Assembly (NCBI RefSeq): GCF_017874535.1
Contig: NZ_JAGGLS010000001.1
Span: forward strand, 310,001-374,000
Length of the DNA stretch: 64,000 bases
Direction of reading: 5' to 3'
DNA from: Anaerococcus nagyae
Lineage (GTDB): Bacteria > Bacillota > Clostridia > Tissierellales > Peptoniphilaceae
The notes beneath the pieces were generated by a model. The model made no database searches. It was not told where the DNA came from and saw nothing but the letters and a program-made list of their open reading frames with translations. Position 1 is the stretch's first letter, and the number at the start of each line of letters is the position of its first letter. Made by a program: the position numbers and the translations under genes. Positions 46,768 to 55,163 of the stretch are shown one piece after another.

Positions 46768-47673
46768 ATGAAAAAAATTTCCCTAATAGGTTTGGGTAAT
46801 GTAGGGGCTACTGTAGCTTACACTCTTGTTGAAAGACAACTTTGTGATAGCCTAGCTCTTTTTGATAAAAAAGAAGGATTAGCTGAAGCTGAGCTTAATG
46901 ACCTAAATGATGGAATGGTAAGGCGTGATGGCAATGTAAATATAATTGCCGGAGAAATATCAGATCTTGATGATAGTGACATCATAATCTTTGCCCCTGG
47001 AGATATAAGTATCCTACAAAAATATTCAGATAGACTAGAAGAATTCAAATACACAAAAACTTGCGTAGAAGAATGGGCACCAATAATAAAGAAATCAAAA
47101 TTCGATGGAATTATAGTTTCTATTACAAATCCATGTGATGTAATTGCAGAATATATGCAAAAACTAACAGAACATCCACGTGAAAAAGTAATTGGTACAG
47201 GAACTATTCTAGATACAGCTAGAATGAAAAATGCTGTAGCAAAATTTGTAGACATAGATCCAAATTCTGTCAACGGTTATGTCATAGGCGAACATGGTAA
47301 TAGCCAATTCGTAGCTTGGTCAAATGTATCAATTGCAACTCAACCTATAACAGAAATATTAGATAAGATGACTATAGACAGTATAGAGGCCTCCACAAGA
47401 ATGAAAGCTTTTGAAACAATCAAAGTTAAAGGCTACACTTCTTACGGTATAGCAAATTCTACAGCTATAGTTGTAGAAACAATCTTTAAAGATGCCAAAA
47501 CAATTCTTGCAGTATCCTCTTACTCAAGTGTTGATGGATGCTATATAGGCCATCCAGCAGTTGTAGGAAAAGATGGAGTAATAAGAGATTTTCACCTAAA
47601 ACTTAACGAAGAAGAGAAGGAAAAGTGGGATCATTCAGTAAAAACAATTAAAGAAATCTCACCAAAAAAATAA
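46768..47673 (+). CDS. L-2-hydroxyacid dehydrogenase of the LDH fold, L-HicDH-like
   Basis: The 301-residue NAD-dependent enzyme has the dinucleotide loop SLIGLGNVGATVAYTLV and catalytic His176 in IGEHGNSQFVAWS. It shares with L-2-hydroxyisocaproate dehydrogenase of lactobacilli the pattern GTGTILDTARM, then NSQFVAWS and KGYTSYGIA, and the loop after DISILQKYSDRLEEFKYT lacks the usual Gln-x-x-Gly-Glu-Ser specificity loop of L-lactate dehydrogenase. It therefore more likely reduces branched 2-oxo acids than pyruvate, though lactate activity is not excluded. In an amino acid fermenter this is a reductive branch. Monocistronic, between pgi and a symporter. Confidence 0.82.
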   Translation: MKKISLIGLGNVGATVAYTLVERQLCDSLALFDKKEGLAEAELNDLNDGMVRRDGNVNIIAGEISDLDDSDIIIFAPGDISILQKYSDRLEEFKYTKTCVEEWAPIIKKSKFDGIIVSITNPCDVIAEYMQKLTEHPREKVIGTGTILDTARMKNAVAKFVDIDPNSVNGYVIGEHGNSQFVAWSNVSIATQPITEILDKMTIDSIEASTRMKAFETIKVKGYTSYGIANSTAIVVETIFKDAKTILAVSSYSSVDGCYIGHPAVVGKDGVIRDFHLKLNEEEKEKWDHSVKTIKEISPKK

Positions 47674-47705
47674 GACAAATCTAATAAGACTTGTCTTAAA
47701 TCAAG

Positions 47706-47726
47706 GACCCAAATGGGTCTTTTTTT
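47706..47726. terminator. bidirectional terminator between the hydroxyacid dehydrogenase and the symporter
   Basis: GACCC (47706-47710) pairs with GGGTC (47715-47719), followed by TTTTTTTC for the + strand gene. The symporter gene ends just beyond and is convergent. A second, weaker hairpin (AGACTTGTCTTAAATCAAG) precedes it. Confidence 0.75.
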
Positions 47727-48953
47727 CTATGCAATTTTGCCTTTTTTTCTAAGCCTATTAGAGTTTATTATGGCTGCAGTTGCATCTCCTGTTATGTTTA
47801 GGGTTGTTCTACCCATATCAAAGATTCTATCTATACCTGCTACTAATGCTATGCCTTCTACTGGTAAACCTACTGCTTGAAGTACCATTGCTAGCATTAT
47901 CATTCCTGATCCAGGCACACCTGCTGTACCTATAGATGCTAGTGTTGCTGTTAAAACTATGGTAAGCATTTGGCCAAGGCTTAGATTAATTCCATAGCAA
48001 GAGGCTATAAATACCGCACATACACCTTGGTAGATTGCCGTTCCATCCATGTTTATAGTAGCCCCTAGTGGTAGGACAAAGCTTGTAACATCACGGTCAG
48101 CTCCTAATTCTTCACAGCATTGTAAGTTTAATGGTATAGTGCCCATTGATGATGCTGATGAAAATGCAAACATCATTGCTGGCATCATTCCTTTAAAAAA
48201 TTCTTTAGGACTAAGTCCTCCTAATGTTTTTATTGTAAATGAATAAACGACTAATGCATGTACTATATAAGCAAGATATGCTACTAGTAGTACTGATGCT
48301 AGAGATCCAATAATTTTTGGACCATTTTCAGCTATAACTGGCATTAATAAACAAAATACACCAAAAGGTGATAATTTTAATATAAGTTCCATAACTTTCA
48401 TGAAAATATCATTTAAAATATCTATAGTCTCTATAGCTTTTGCTTGCTTTTTTTCATCGATTAGTAAGATTGCAAAGCCTATTAATACAGATGAAACAAT
48501 TACTTGAAGCATGTTTGTTTCGACTATTGGAGCCAAAAAGTTACTTGGAAATATATTTACTATTGTATCCATAAATGACACATTGCTATCTACCGAATAC
48601 TCTAGACTAGCAGTTGCAATTACAGGAAAGTACTTTTTAAAAATATTAGCAAATCCTAATCCTATAATAATTGCAAAGGCAGTTGTACAGAAATAATAAA
48701 CAACTGTAAATCCACCTACTTCACCAACTTTTTTAATGTCTTTCATTGATATGATTCCACCCATTATTGAAAATAATACTATAGGTGTTACTATAAATTT
48801 AAGTAAATTAAGAAAGATATCTCCGAGAGGTCTAACATAGCTATTAAGTGCTTGAGAATAATTTTGTAATAGTAATCCTAATATAATAGCTAAAATTAGT
48901 GCAATGAATATGCTTTTAGCTAAGTTCGACTTTTCCTTAGTTTGTGTTTCCAT
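47727..48953 (-). CDS. dicarboxylate/amino acid:cation symporter (DAACS)
   Basis: The 408-residue protein has about eight hydrophobic helices plus re-entrant loops of the GltPh fold. Conserved parts are FAFSSASSMGTIPLNLQC (the serine-rich HP1 loop), LPLGATINMDGTAIYQGVCA (TM7 NMDGT) and ATLASIGTAGVPGSGMIML (HP2). It imports glutamate, aspartate, serine or C4-dicarboxylates with sodium or protons. The ATG at 48953 has AAAGGAG. Monocistronic. Confidence 0.93.
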   Translation of the reverse strand: METQTKEKSNLAKSIFIALILAIILGLLLQNYSQALNSYVRPLGDIFLNLLKFIVTPIVLFSIMGGIISMKDIKKVGEVGGFTVVYYFCTTAFAIIIGLGFANIFKKYFPVIATASLEYSVDSNVSFMDTIVNIFPSNFLAPIVETNMLQVIVSSVLIGFAILLIDEKKQAKAIETIDILNDIFMKVMELILKLSPFGVFCLLMPVIAENGPKIIGSLASVLLVAYLAYIVHALVVYSFTIKTLGGLSPKEFFKGMMPAMMFAFSSASSMGTIPLNLQCCEELGADRDVTSFVLPLGATINMDGTAIYQGVCAVFIASCYGINLSLGQMLTIVLTATLASIGTAGVPGSGMIMLAMVLQAVGLPVEGIALVAGIDRIFDMGRTTLNITGDATAAIINSNRLRKKGKIA

Positions 48954-49036
48954 AATTTCTCCTTTCAATAGTTAATAAATTATATGTATTTTAATCCAAA
49001 TATGATATCTTGTAAAGTATTTATTGTAAAAAACAT

Positions 49037-49065
49037 TTGACAAAATGATTTAAATCTTTTAAAAT
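49037..49065 (+). promoter_or_regulatory. promoter of the uracil permease gene
   Basis: TTGACA (49037-49042), 17 bases, TAAAAT (49060-49065). The expected start is near 49072 and leaves only about 26 bases of leader with a GGAGG site, so there is no room for a pyrimidine attenuator. Confidence 0.8.
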
Positions 49066-49097
49066 ATTGAAGATTTGAGAAAAAATATGGAGGTCTT

Positions 49098-50366
49098 ATG
49101 CAAAAAAAGAAAATTTATAATGTGAATGATGATGTTCCTGGGAAATTATTGATTCCACTGGCTTTACAGCATACTTTTGCTATGTTTGGTGCCTCTGTTC
49201 TTGTTCCTATTTTGTTTGGTATCAATCCTGGTATTGTACTTTTGATGAATGGCATAGGTACTTTACTTTTTATTTTAATTACAAAAGGCAAAGCTCCAGC
49301 ATACTTAGGGTCTAGCTTTGCCTTTCTAGCTCCAGGTATAGCTATAATTCAATCTCAAGGATTCGAATACGCTCAGGGCGCTTTTGTTGTCGTTGGAATC
49401 TTAGGTTGCCTGCTTTCTTTTATTATCTATAAGTTTGGAACTAGCTGGATTGATATAGTATTGCCACCAGCTGCTATGGGAGCTGTTGTAGCCCTAATAG
49501 GATTTGAACTTGCTAGCAATACAATTTCTGGTGGTAGTATAGGTGCCAACATTATGACAGATACTGTAACTAAATACGACTGGATAGTATTTTTAGTAAC
49601 ACTTCTTACAGCAATACTTGGATCTATAATGTTTAAAGGTTTTCTATCAACAATTCCTATCTTAATAGCTATTATAATTGGCTATATAGTTGCATATAGT
49701 TTTGGGCAAGTAGATTTAACACCTGTAAGAGAAGCTTCATTTTTCACCCTACCTCACTTTCAGTTTGCCAAATTTTCTAAAGAGGCAATATTTGCTATGC
49801 TACCAGTTCTCTTGGTAATTGCAGCTGAGCATATAAGCCACCAAGTAGTAACTAGTAATATTATTGGTAAGGATCTTCTAAATGATCCTGGACTTCATCG
49901 TTCCATATTTGCAGATAACTTTTCTACAGCTATCTCAGGTTTAATAGGTGGAGTACCGACTACAACCTATGGAGAAAATATTGGCGTAATGGCTATTACT
50001 GGAGTTTACTCTGTAAAAGTAATAGGTGCTGCAGCAGTCATATCAATCCTAATGGCATTTATAGGACCACTATCAGCTTTGATTTCTACAATACCTGGTA
50101 ATGTTATAGGAGGTGTAACCTTCTTGCTTTATGGAATGATTGGTACAAGTGGTATTAGACTTTTAGTAGATCAAAAGGTAGATTACTCTAAGTCTGATAA
50201 TCTAATCTTAACTTCTGTAATATTTATAGCAGGCCTGAGTGGTTTATCTATCAAGTTTGGATCTATACAATTAACAGGGATGGTATTATCCTCAGTAGTT
50301 GCAATAATACTATCATTGTTGATTTACCTAATTAAAAAAGCTGGCTGGTCAAATCTTATCGATTAG
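49098..50366 (+). CDS. uraA: uracil/xanthine permease family protein (NCS2)
   Basis: The 422-residue protein has the 12-14 hydrophobic segments of NCS2 permeases. LIPLALQHTFAMFGASVLVP is the typical N-terminal signature, PAYLGSSFAFLAPG the UraA half-helix, LLVIAAEHISHQVVTSNIIG carries the substrate Glu/His, and GGVPTTTYGENIGVMAITG the second half-helix. These agree best with uracil permeases. It takes up uracil with protons. Monocistronic, followed by a terminator shared with the next gene. Confidence 0.9.
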   Translation: MQKKKIYNVNDDVPGKLLIPLALQHTFAMFGASVLVPILFGINPGIVLLMNGIGTLLFILITKGKAPAYLGSSFAFLAPGIAIIQSQGFEYAQGAFVVVGILGCLLSFIIYKFGTSWIDIVLPPAAMGAVVALIGFELASNTISGGSIGANIMTDTVTKYDWIVFLVTLLTAILGSIMFKGFLSTIPILIAIIIGYIVAYSFGQVDLTPVREASFFTLPHFQFAKFSKEAIFAMLPVLLVIAAEHISHQVVTSNIIGKDLLNDPGLHRSIFADNFSTAISGLIGGVPTTTYGENIGVMAITGVYSVKVIGAAAVISILMAFIGPLSALISTIPGNVIGGVTFLLYGMIGTSGIRLLVDQKVDYSKSDNLILTSVIFIAGLSGLSIKFGSIQLTGMVLSSVVAIILSLLIYLIKKAGWSNLID

Positions 50367-50386
50367 CATATGCTGTTAAATTTTGC

Positions 50387-50424
50387 ATTTTAAAATAGCC
50401 TTTAATACAAGGCTATTTTAAAAT
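50387..50424. terminator. bidirectional terminator after uraA
   Basis: Perfect 16-base arms (50387-50402 and 50409-50424) with a 6-base loop and A/T-rich ends serve both convergent genes. Confidence 0.88.
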
Positions 50425-50432
50425 ATTTTCTT

Positions 50433-51341
50433 CTAATATATATAATTTTTATTTCTTTTAATTTTACTAATTAATATAAATACTACTGTAAGCTCTATAA
50501 TAAACGTTATTAGTCCACCTTCTATACCAAACAAACCACCAGTTAAAATCGGATTTCCAGATATTTTAGTCCTTATTAAGGTTGTCTCAGATTTACTAAT
50601 TCCAGAAACATTTATCCCATATATATTTCCTTGAGCGAAATTCCGAAAGCTATGTGCTGCTGCTGGTAAAAATACATCATCTGATATGTAAAATAAAAGT
50701 GAAAATATACTTCCTAATAAAAATATATTTATAAAAGCCAATACTCCAAAACCTGGATTATTTATATGCAAAATAGAAAATATCAAGCTATTAGTTATTA
50801 TAGCAGAGGCTACTCCATTAAACGATGCAAAGTAGTTCATAAGTACCGACCTACACAAAAGCTCCTCTTGGAACCCTTGAAAAACCCATCCTATAAAGAA
50901 AGCTATAAACATCAATACTTTGATATTTTTAAAATTATAGCTACTCTTAGTTAATCCCAAAGCCTTTAGTAGTAAAAAAGCTACTGTAATCATTAATAGA
51001 CCTATGAATGCTCCCTTTAGATAATTTTTAATCTTATTAGGATTCTTTAAACCTAGTGAGGAGTTGTTTCTTTTTAAATAATACTTTGCTAATAAATAGA
51101 CTAAAATGCTAGTCAAAATGGTACTATATAGATTAGTAAGTAATAAAATATCTCCTGATAAATGATGTGACAAAGACTCTTGACTAATAAATCTCCCATC
51201 TTCTATTTGCACATGCAAAATAAAAGAAAGTAAAAACTTAGGTACTAATGTAAGAATTATCAAAAGCACAACAAGAACTACTGCATTCCTATCTTTTTGA
51301 CTCCCCTTTGTCTCTTTTATAGAATAATTATCTTTGAGCAT
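50433..51341 (-). CDS. CPBP family intramembrane protease
   Basis: The 302-residue protein has about eight hydrophobic segments. The CPBP motifs are FQGFQEELLCRSVLMNYF (EExxxR) and SLIFSILHINNPG (the FxxxH motif), with PAAAHSFRNFAQGN in the third. A second member of this family lies at 39 kb; the two are not close in sequence. The role is unknown, perhaps surface-protein processing or self-protection. It starts 83 bases downstream of the next minus-strand gene. Confidence 0.82.
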   Translation of the reverse strand: MLKDNYSIKETKGSQKDRNAVVLVVLLIILTLVPKFLLSFILHVQIEDGRFISQESLSHHLSGDILLLTNLYSTILTSILVYLLAKYYLKRNNSSLGLKNPNKIKNYLKGAFIGLLMITVAFLLLKALGLTKSSYNFKNIKVLMFIAFFIGWVFQGFQEELLCRSVLMNYFASFNGVASAIITNSLIFSILHINNPGFGVLAFINIFLLGSIFSLLFYISDDVFLPAAAHSFRNFAQGNIYGINVSGISKSETTLIRTKISGNPILTGGLFGIEGGLITFIIELTVVFILISKIKRNKNYIY

Positions 51342-51423
51342 ACATAATCCTTTAAAGTTTATTTAAATAAAAAAGTTCTAATCTTACATTAACATATATC
51401 CAAAAGATAAAAACACGAACTTA

Positions 51424-52074
51424 CTAGTGTAAGTTATTAGAACTTTCGCTAGCATCCTTATTATTTTGAGATAAGTCTTCTCCATCTTCGGCGTATTCCA
51501 AGGCTCCTCCTAAAATAGCATTTACAAATTCTCTTGATTCATTAAACTTATATCCATTAAACTTTCTTTCAAAATAAACTGTAGCTTTTCTAGTATTTAG
51601 CTCTTGATTAGGATCAGATAGGGCTACCATATAGTCTTTATGAAGCTTTACATCATCTGCATCTTCTGGCAGCTTTTCAAAGACATCTATATAATTTACA
51701 TTGCTCACTTCAATAGTAACTTCCTTACCATTTGACTTTTTAGACTCACCTATAACTTTTACTTTAAGATTCTTGAAATTATTATCATAAAATTCTTTTT
51801 GTTTATTAGGATCTTCCGAATAAGACTTTTCAAGAACGTCTAGAATTATAGGCAACCTATCGGTCTTTTTTTCTAGATATTCCATATCTTGATTTTGAAT
51901 AGCTTCGGTGAGCTTATCTACATTCCTATTTACATTTGATATGTAAAGTTGATAGATAGCAAATGGGATTCCTATTATCAAAAGTGCTATGATTATATAA
52001 GGAAATATATATACTTTCCTATGTTTTGGTCTTATATGTGTATTTTTTTGTGGGTTTCTTGCTTTTTTTGCCAT
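51424..52074 (-). CDS. membrane-anchored protein of unknown function
   Basis: The 216-residue protein has a basic N-terminus (KKARNPQKNTHIRPKHRK), one membrane segment (about residues 24-44) and an extracellular domain of about 170 residues with alternating helices and strands, reminiscent of DUF4878/NTF2-like lipoproteins but without a lipobox. No family is certain. It has a GGAAATT-type start and is divergent from the 52.1 kb membrane protein. Confidence 0.6.
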   Translation of the reverse strand: MAKKARNPQKNTHIRPKHRKVYIFPYIIIALLIIGIPFAIYQLYISNVNRNVDKLTEAIQNQDMEYLEKKTDRLPIILDVLEKSYSEDPNKQKEFYDNNFKNLKVKVIGESKKSNGKEVTIEVSNVNYIDVFEKLPEDADDVKLHKDYMVALSDPNQELNTRKATVYFERKFNGYKFNESREFVNAILGGALEYAEDGEDLSQNNKDASESSNNLH

Positions 52075-52142
52075 AATTTCCTCTTTATACTTAATTATAC
52101 CATCTATTAGCTAAATTCATGAAATAATGATATGATAAACTT

Positions 52143-53015
52143 ATGAAAAGATTTGAAATTTATTTTATGGATTTATTAGCATTAATACTTTTAGTAGGGT
52201 CATTTTTTCTTCCTTACCTAGGAAACTTTACTGGAAAACTCGCCATAAGTAATGACTCAATCCTCTTGCTCATAAACTGTTATTTAATAGCTTATTTAGC
52301 ATACATTATATCATTTATGGATACAAAAAAGGTAATTCTTATGGCACTACCCCTTTTAATTTACTCAATATTTTTAATATTTTTTATGAGAAACTTCAAT
52401 TTTTCTTTAGAAAAAGAAATGATAAACGACTTAAAATATATAGTGACCAATTTATTTGATTTGGTTTTTGTTGTATTTATATTTTTTCTCATAGACCTTA
52501 TTTTAAATAGACTTTTAGGTAATAAGCTTGCAGGTGCTATAGCAATTATAGGACTCATACTCTACCTTGTTATGCAAAATACTAACTATTTACCCCTTGA
52601 TTTTTATTATAAGGATACTCTGGCTTATTTTGCATTTTATGTAATGGGAGCTAGGATTAGACCTGCAAATTCTATGAAGAAAGGACTATTTATATTAGCA
52701 ATATTATTATTGGCGGGAGAAATTTACCTTAATTACTACTTTAAATACTACCCTAACATTAACTTCTCACTTTTCGTAATTACTTATCTTATTTTAAAAG
52801 ATAGTGCGAATGTTGATATAATGAATCGTGACAGATACTTAGTCTTTGCCTATATTTATCCCTATAAGATAATTTATATATTGTTAAAATCACTAATAAA
52901 AGCAAGTCCTATTGTTATTACACTCCTTACAGTTCTAAGCGTATTTTTATTAGGAGAACTTCTATATAAGCTTAGAGTTAAATTTTTAGATTATATCTTA
53001 GTTGGGATCCATTAA
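52143..53015 (+). CDS. polytopic membrane protein of unknown function
   Basis: The 290-residue protein is almost wholly hydrophobic, with about eight to nine segments. It lacks motifs I can name; the overall look (SFMDTKKVILMALPLLI and YLVFAYIYPYKIIYIL) resembles TraX-like or acyltransferase-like membrane proteins, but this is not strong enough to assign. It lies 82 bases before nagE on the same strand and may be co-transcribed, although nagE has its own leader. Confidence 0.6.
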   Translation: MKRFEIYFMDLLALILLVGSFFLPYLGNFTGKLAISNDSILLLINCYLIAYLAYIISFMDTKKVILMALPLLIYSIFLIFFMRNFNFSLEKEMINDLKYIVTNLFDLVFVVFIFFLIDLILNRLLGNKLAGAIAIIGLILYLVMQNTNYLPLDFYYKDTLAYFAFYVMGARIRPANSMKKGLFILAILLLAGEIYLNYYFKYYPNINFSLFVITYLILKDSANVDIMNRDRYLVFAYIYPYKIIYILLKSLIKASPIVITLLTVLSVFLLGELLYKLRVKFLDYILVGIH

Positions 53016-53097
53016 AATCTACCAAAATCTAACAAATTGTGATAATATAATAATGTATAAATGTTTTGTTTAATATTTTTTATTATTGGGGGTAGTT

Positions 53098-54648
53098 ATG
53101 AAGGAAAAACTTCAAAGATTGGGTCAGTCTCTAATGCAGCCAGTTGCAGTAATGCCTCTTGCAGCGCTACTTATGGGAATCGGTTACTTAATCGATCCAG
53201 AATTTTGGGGTGCAGGTTCACCTGTAGCAGCATTTTTCATTTCTGCAGGTGGTGCAATTTTAGATAATTTAGGTATTTTATTTGCTGTAGGTATTGCATT
53301 TGGTATTGCAAAGGAAAATCATGGTGCTAGTGCTTTGGCAGGACTTGTAGCATTTTTAACCTTATCAAAGATGCTTTCTACTGATACCATAGCACAACTA
53401 AGATCTCTTGATCTTGAAGCATGGAAACTTGCAGAGCCTTATAAGGTTGCAGCTTTTGATGCTATAAATAACAAAAACGTACTTATTGGTATACTATCAG
53501 GTATCCTAGGTGGAAAGGCTTATGATAGATTCCACGGCACGACACTTCCTGATTTCTTAGCATTTTTTTCAGGTAGAAGACTTGTTCCAATCATGGCATC
53601 TTTATATGCACTTATCTCATCAGTCATTCTAGTATTCATATGGCCTTTTATTTTTGCAGGACTTGCAAAATTTGGCTCAACACTAACAAAAATGGGAGCT
53701 CTTGGAGCTGGACTATATGGTTTCTTTAATAGACTATTAATTCCAACAGGACTCCACCATGCCCTAAACCAAGTATTCTGGTTTGATCTTGCAGGAATAA
53801 ATGATATACCAAACTTTATCGGTAATGTCAAAGACTCAATAACAGCTACCTATCATCCAGGTATGTATCAAGCAGGATTTTTTCCAATAATGATGTTTGG
53901 CTTGCCAGGTGCAGCTTTGGCAATAGCAAATAGCGCAGATGAAGATAAGAAAAAAACTACAAAAGCTTTAATGCTTGCAGGTGCTCTCGCATCATTCTTA
54001 ACAGGAGTAACAGAACCTCTTGAGTTTGCATTCATGTTCGTAGCTCCCCAATTGTATTTTGTTCATGCCTTATTAACAGGTATTTCTGTATTCCTTGCAA
54101 CTAAATTACAAACTTATGCAGGATTTGGATTTTCAGCAGGATTAATAGATTTATTCTTATCATCTAAAAATCCAATGAGAAGCAAAATATGGATACTCAT
54201 AGTAATGGGTATAGTATTCTTTATCCTATACTATTTTATCTTTAAATTACTTATTGAAAAATGGGATATAGCAACACCAGGTAGAACAGCTAAAGCTAAT
54301 AGTGATACGACAGTTATCCACACAGAGGATAAGGGAAGAGTATCAACAGCTGATAAATCAGAAAAAGAAGAAAGAGCTGAACAAAAAGTAAGCTTATCAA
54401 GCTCACATAAAGAGGCTGCTAAAATTATACTAGAGGGCTTAGGCGGTTCAGAAAATGTGGATACAACAAGTTATTGCACAACAAGGCTTAGACTAACAGT
54501 CAATGATCCAAACAAAGTAGATGATGAAAAAATAAAATCTGCAGGGATAGCAGGTCTTATAAAACCAGGTTCTAAGACAGTTCAAGTAATAATTGGCCCA
54601 CAAGTACAAGCAGTCCATGATGAATTTGTGGAGTTATTAGATAAATAA
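53098..54648 (+). CDS. nagE: PTS permease IIC-IIB, N-acetylglucosamine type
   Basis: The 516-residue protein joins an EIIC membrane domain (about residues 1-390) to a C-terminal EIIB domain (about 430-516). EIIC has LGQSLMQPVAVMPLAALLMG and FNRLLIPTGLHHALNQVFWF, typical of NagE and glucose IIC; NQVFWFDLAGIND fits the GlcNAc branch. EIIB has the phosphorylated Cys in TTSYCTTRLRL. There is no IIA domain, so IIA comes from elsewhere. HPr is at 2.5 kb and NagB at 40 kb. The ATG at 53098 follows GGGGGTAG; the TTG start four codons earlier is less likely. Its terminator is the first of three near-identical ones in this region. Confidence 0.9.
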   Translation: MKEKLQRLGQSLMQPVAVMPLAALLMGIGYLIDPEFWGAGSPVAAFFISAGGAILDNLGILFAVGIAFGIAKENHGASALAGLVAFLTLSKMLSTDTIAQLRSLDLEAWKLAEPYKVAAFDAINNKNVLIGILSGILGGKAYDRFHGTTLPDFLAFFSGRRLVPIMASLYALISSVILVFIWPFIFAGLAKFGSTLTKMGALGAGLYGFFNRLLIPTGLHHALNQVFWFDLAGINDIPNFIGNVKDSITATYHPGMYQAGFFPIMMFGLPGAALAIANSADEDKKKTTKALMLAGALASFLTGVTEPLEFAFMFVAPQLYFVHALLTGISVFLATKLQTYAGFGFSAGLIDLFLSSKNPMRSKIWILIVMGIVFFILYYFIFKLLIEKWDIATPGRTAKANSDTTVIHTEDKGRVSTADKSEKEERAEQKVSLSSSHKEAAKIILEGLGGSENVDTTSYCTTRLRLTVNDPNKVDDEKIKSAGIAGLIKPGSKTVQVIIGPQVQAVHDEFVELLDK

Positions 54649-54658
54649 AATCAACAAT

Positions 54659-54689
54659 AAAGACAGTAGTTGGAGCTACTGTCTTTTTT
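54659..54689. terminator. terminator of nagE, shared with an antitoxin-like unit
   Basis: Arms AAAGACAGTAG (54659-54669) and CTACTGTCTTT (54676-54686) form an 11-bp stem, followed by T-run on the + strand; the A-rich left side allows minus-strand use. The same arms recur at 54980 and 56145. Confidence 0.9.
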
Positions 54690-54753
54690 AATGATTTTAT
54701 ATTCTGTTTCGATTCTCATTCTTATTGCTTAGGGCTTTGCTTCTCTTAAGTTC
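54659..54753 (-). ncRNA. second antitoxin-RNA-like unit without a toxin
   Basis: Read leftward from a TATAAT (54754-54759), the region gives TAAGAGAAGC then AAAGCCCTAAGCAATAAG before the nagE terminator. The true antitoxin RNA at 55.0 kb reads TAAGAGAAGCCACC then AAAGCCCTTGGCAACAAGG in the same order and ends at the same kind of terminator. A toxin ORF is absent. The -35 is weak, so activity is uncertain; this may be a relic of a duplicated locus. Confidence 0.4.
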
Positions 54754-54879
54754 ATTATAGCTTATTTTACGTATTATTAAATGTAAGCATACCGTATGTA
54801 TACTATACTATGTGGAAAACTAATACTGTGCTATAATTAAATAGCCACTTTACTAAGTGGTGAGAGGGGGTGATATGAA

Positions 54880-54972
54880 ATGTTACCATCAGTAATGGAA
54901 AATTTTATTTTCCCCTTGCTAGTTGGAATTATACTTTTGATAATATCAAAGTATATAAAATCAGAAAACTAG
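54880..54972 (+). CDS. Fst-family type I toxin (30-residue membrane peptide)
   Basis: The 30-residue peptide is hydrophobic in its middle: FPLLVGIILLIISKYI, then KSEN. It fits the Fst/Ldr pattern (Ile-x-Pro, Val-Gly, hydrophobic, Ile-Ser-Lys/Arg); the pAD1 Fst peptide has APIFVGLVLEMISRVL at the same place. Such peptides disturb the membrane when not repressed. The AGGGGGTG ribosome site is 7 bases upstream and next to a stem CCACTT/AAGTGG (54844-54859) that could hide it. The promoter is an extended -10, TGCTATAAT (54829-54837). An overlapping 6-codon frame (MKCYHQ) starts at 54875. Antisense RNA: next entry. Confidence 0.7.
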   Translation: MLPSVMENFIFPLLVGIILLIISKYIKSEN

Positions 54973-54977
54973 CAAAG

Positions 54978-55010
54978 AAAAAGACAGTAGTTCGCACCTA
55001 CTGTCTTTTT
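54978..55010. terminator. shared bidirectional terminator of the toxin and antitoxin RNAs
   Basis: Arms AAAGACAGTAG (54980-54990) and CTACTGTCTTT (54998-55008) with a 7-base loop. A-runs on the left and T-runs on the right give termination on both strands, as in par-type loci. Confidence 0.88.
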
Positions 55011-55081
55011 TAGTGAGTAATACTACTCTGTTACCATCAGTTTTCCTTGTTGCCAAGGGCTTTGGTAGAGGTGGCTTCTCT
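54978..55081 (-). ncRNA. antisense antitoxin RNA (RNA II-like) of the Fst locus
   Basis: A promoter on the minus strand (TTGAAA 55111-55116, 17 bases, TATAAT 55088-55093) should start an RNA near 55081 that runs toward the toxin gene and ends in the shared terminator, about 100 bases long. The sequence contains the complement of TGTTACCATCAGT (55029-55041), an exact 13-base copy of the toxin start region (54881-54893), so it can pair with the toxin mRNA at its start codon as well as through the terminator loop. This is the arrangement of pAD1-type par loci. No RNA has been shown. Confidence 0.65.
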
Positions 55082-55087
55082 TACCTT

Positions 55088-55116
55088 ATTATATACCACT
55101 ATTAGTGGTTTTTCAA
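55088..55116 (-). promoter_or_regulatory. promoter of the antitoxin RNA
   Basis: TTGAAA (55111-55116), 17-base spacer, TATAAT (55088-55093) on the minus strand; the spacer also holds the inverted repeat CCACTATTAGTGG (55097-55109). Confidence 0.7.
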
Positions 55117-55163
55117 TAATAATAATCCTTTAAAGATGGGTAGGAATACTAAAAGGAGTAGAA

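Noticed and set aside
54875-54895. A 6-codon peptide MKCYHQ as the toxin
   Set aside because: It overlaps the 30-codon ORF in another frame and has no membrane segment; the longer ORF matches Fst. It might tune translation, but there is no evidence.
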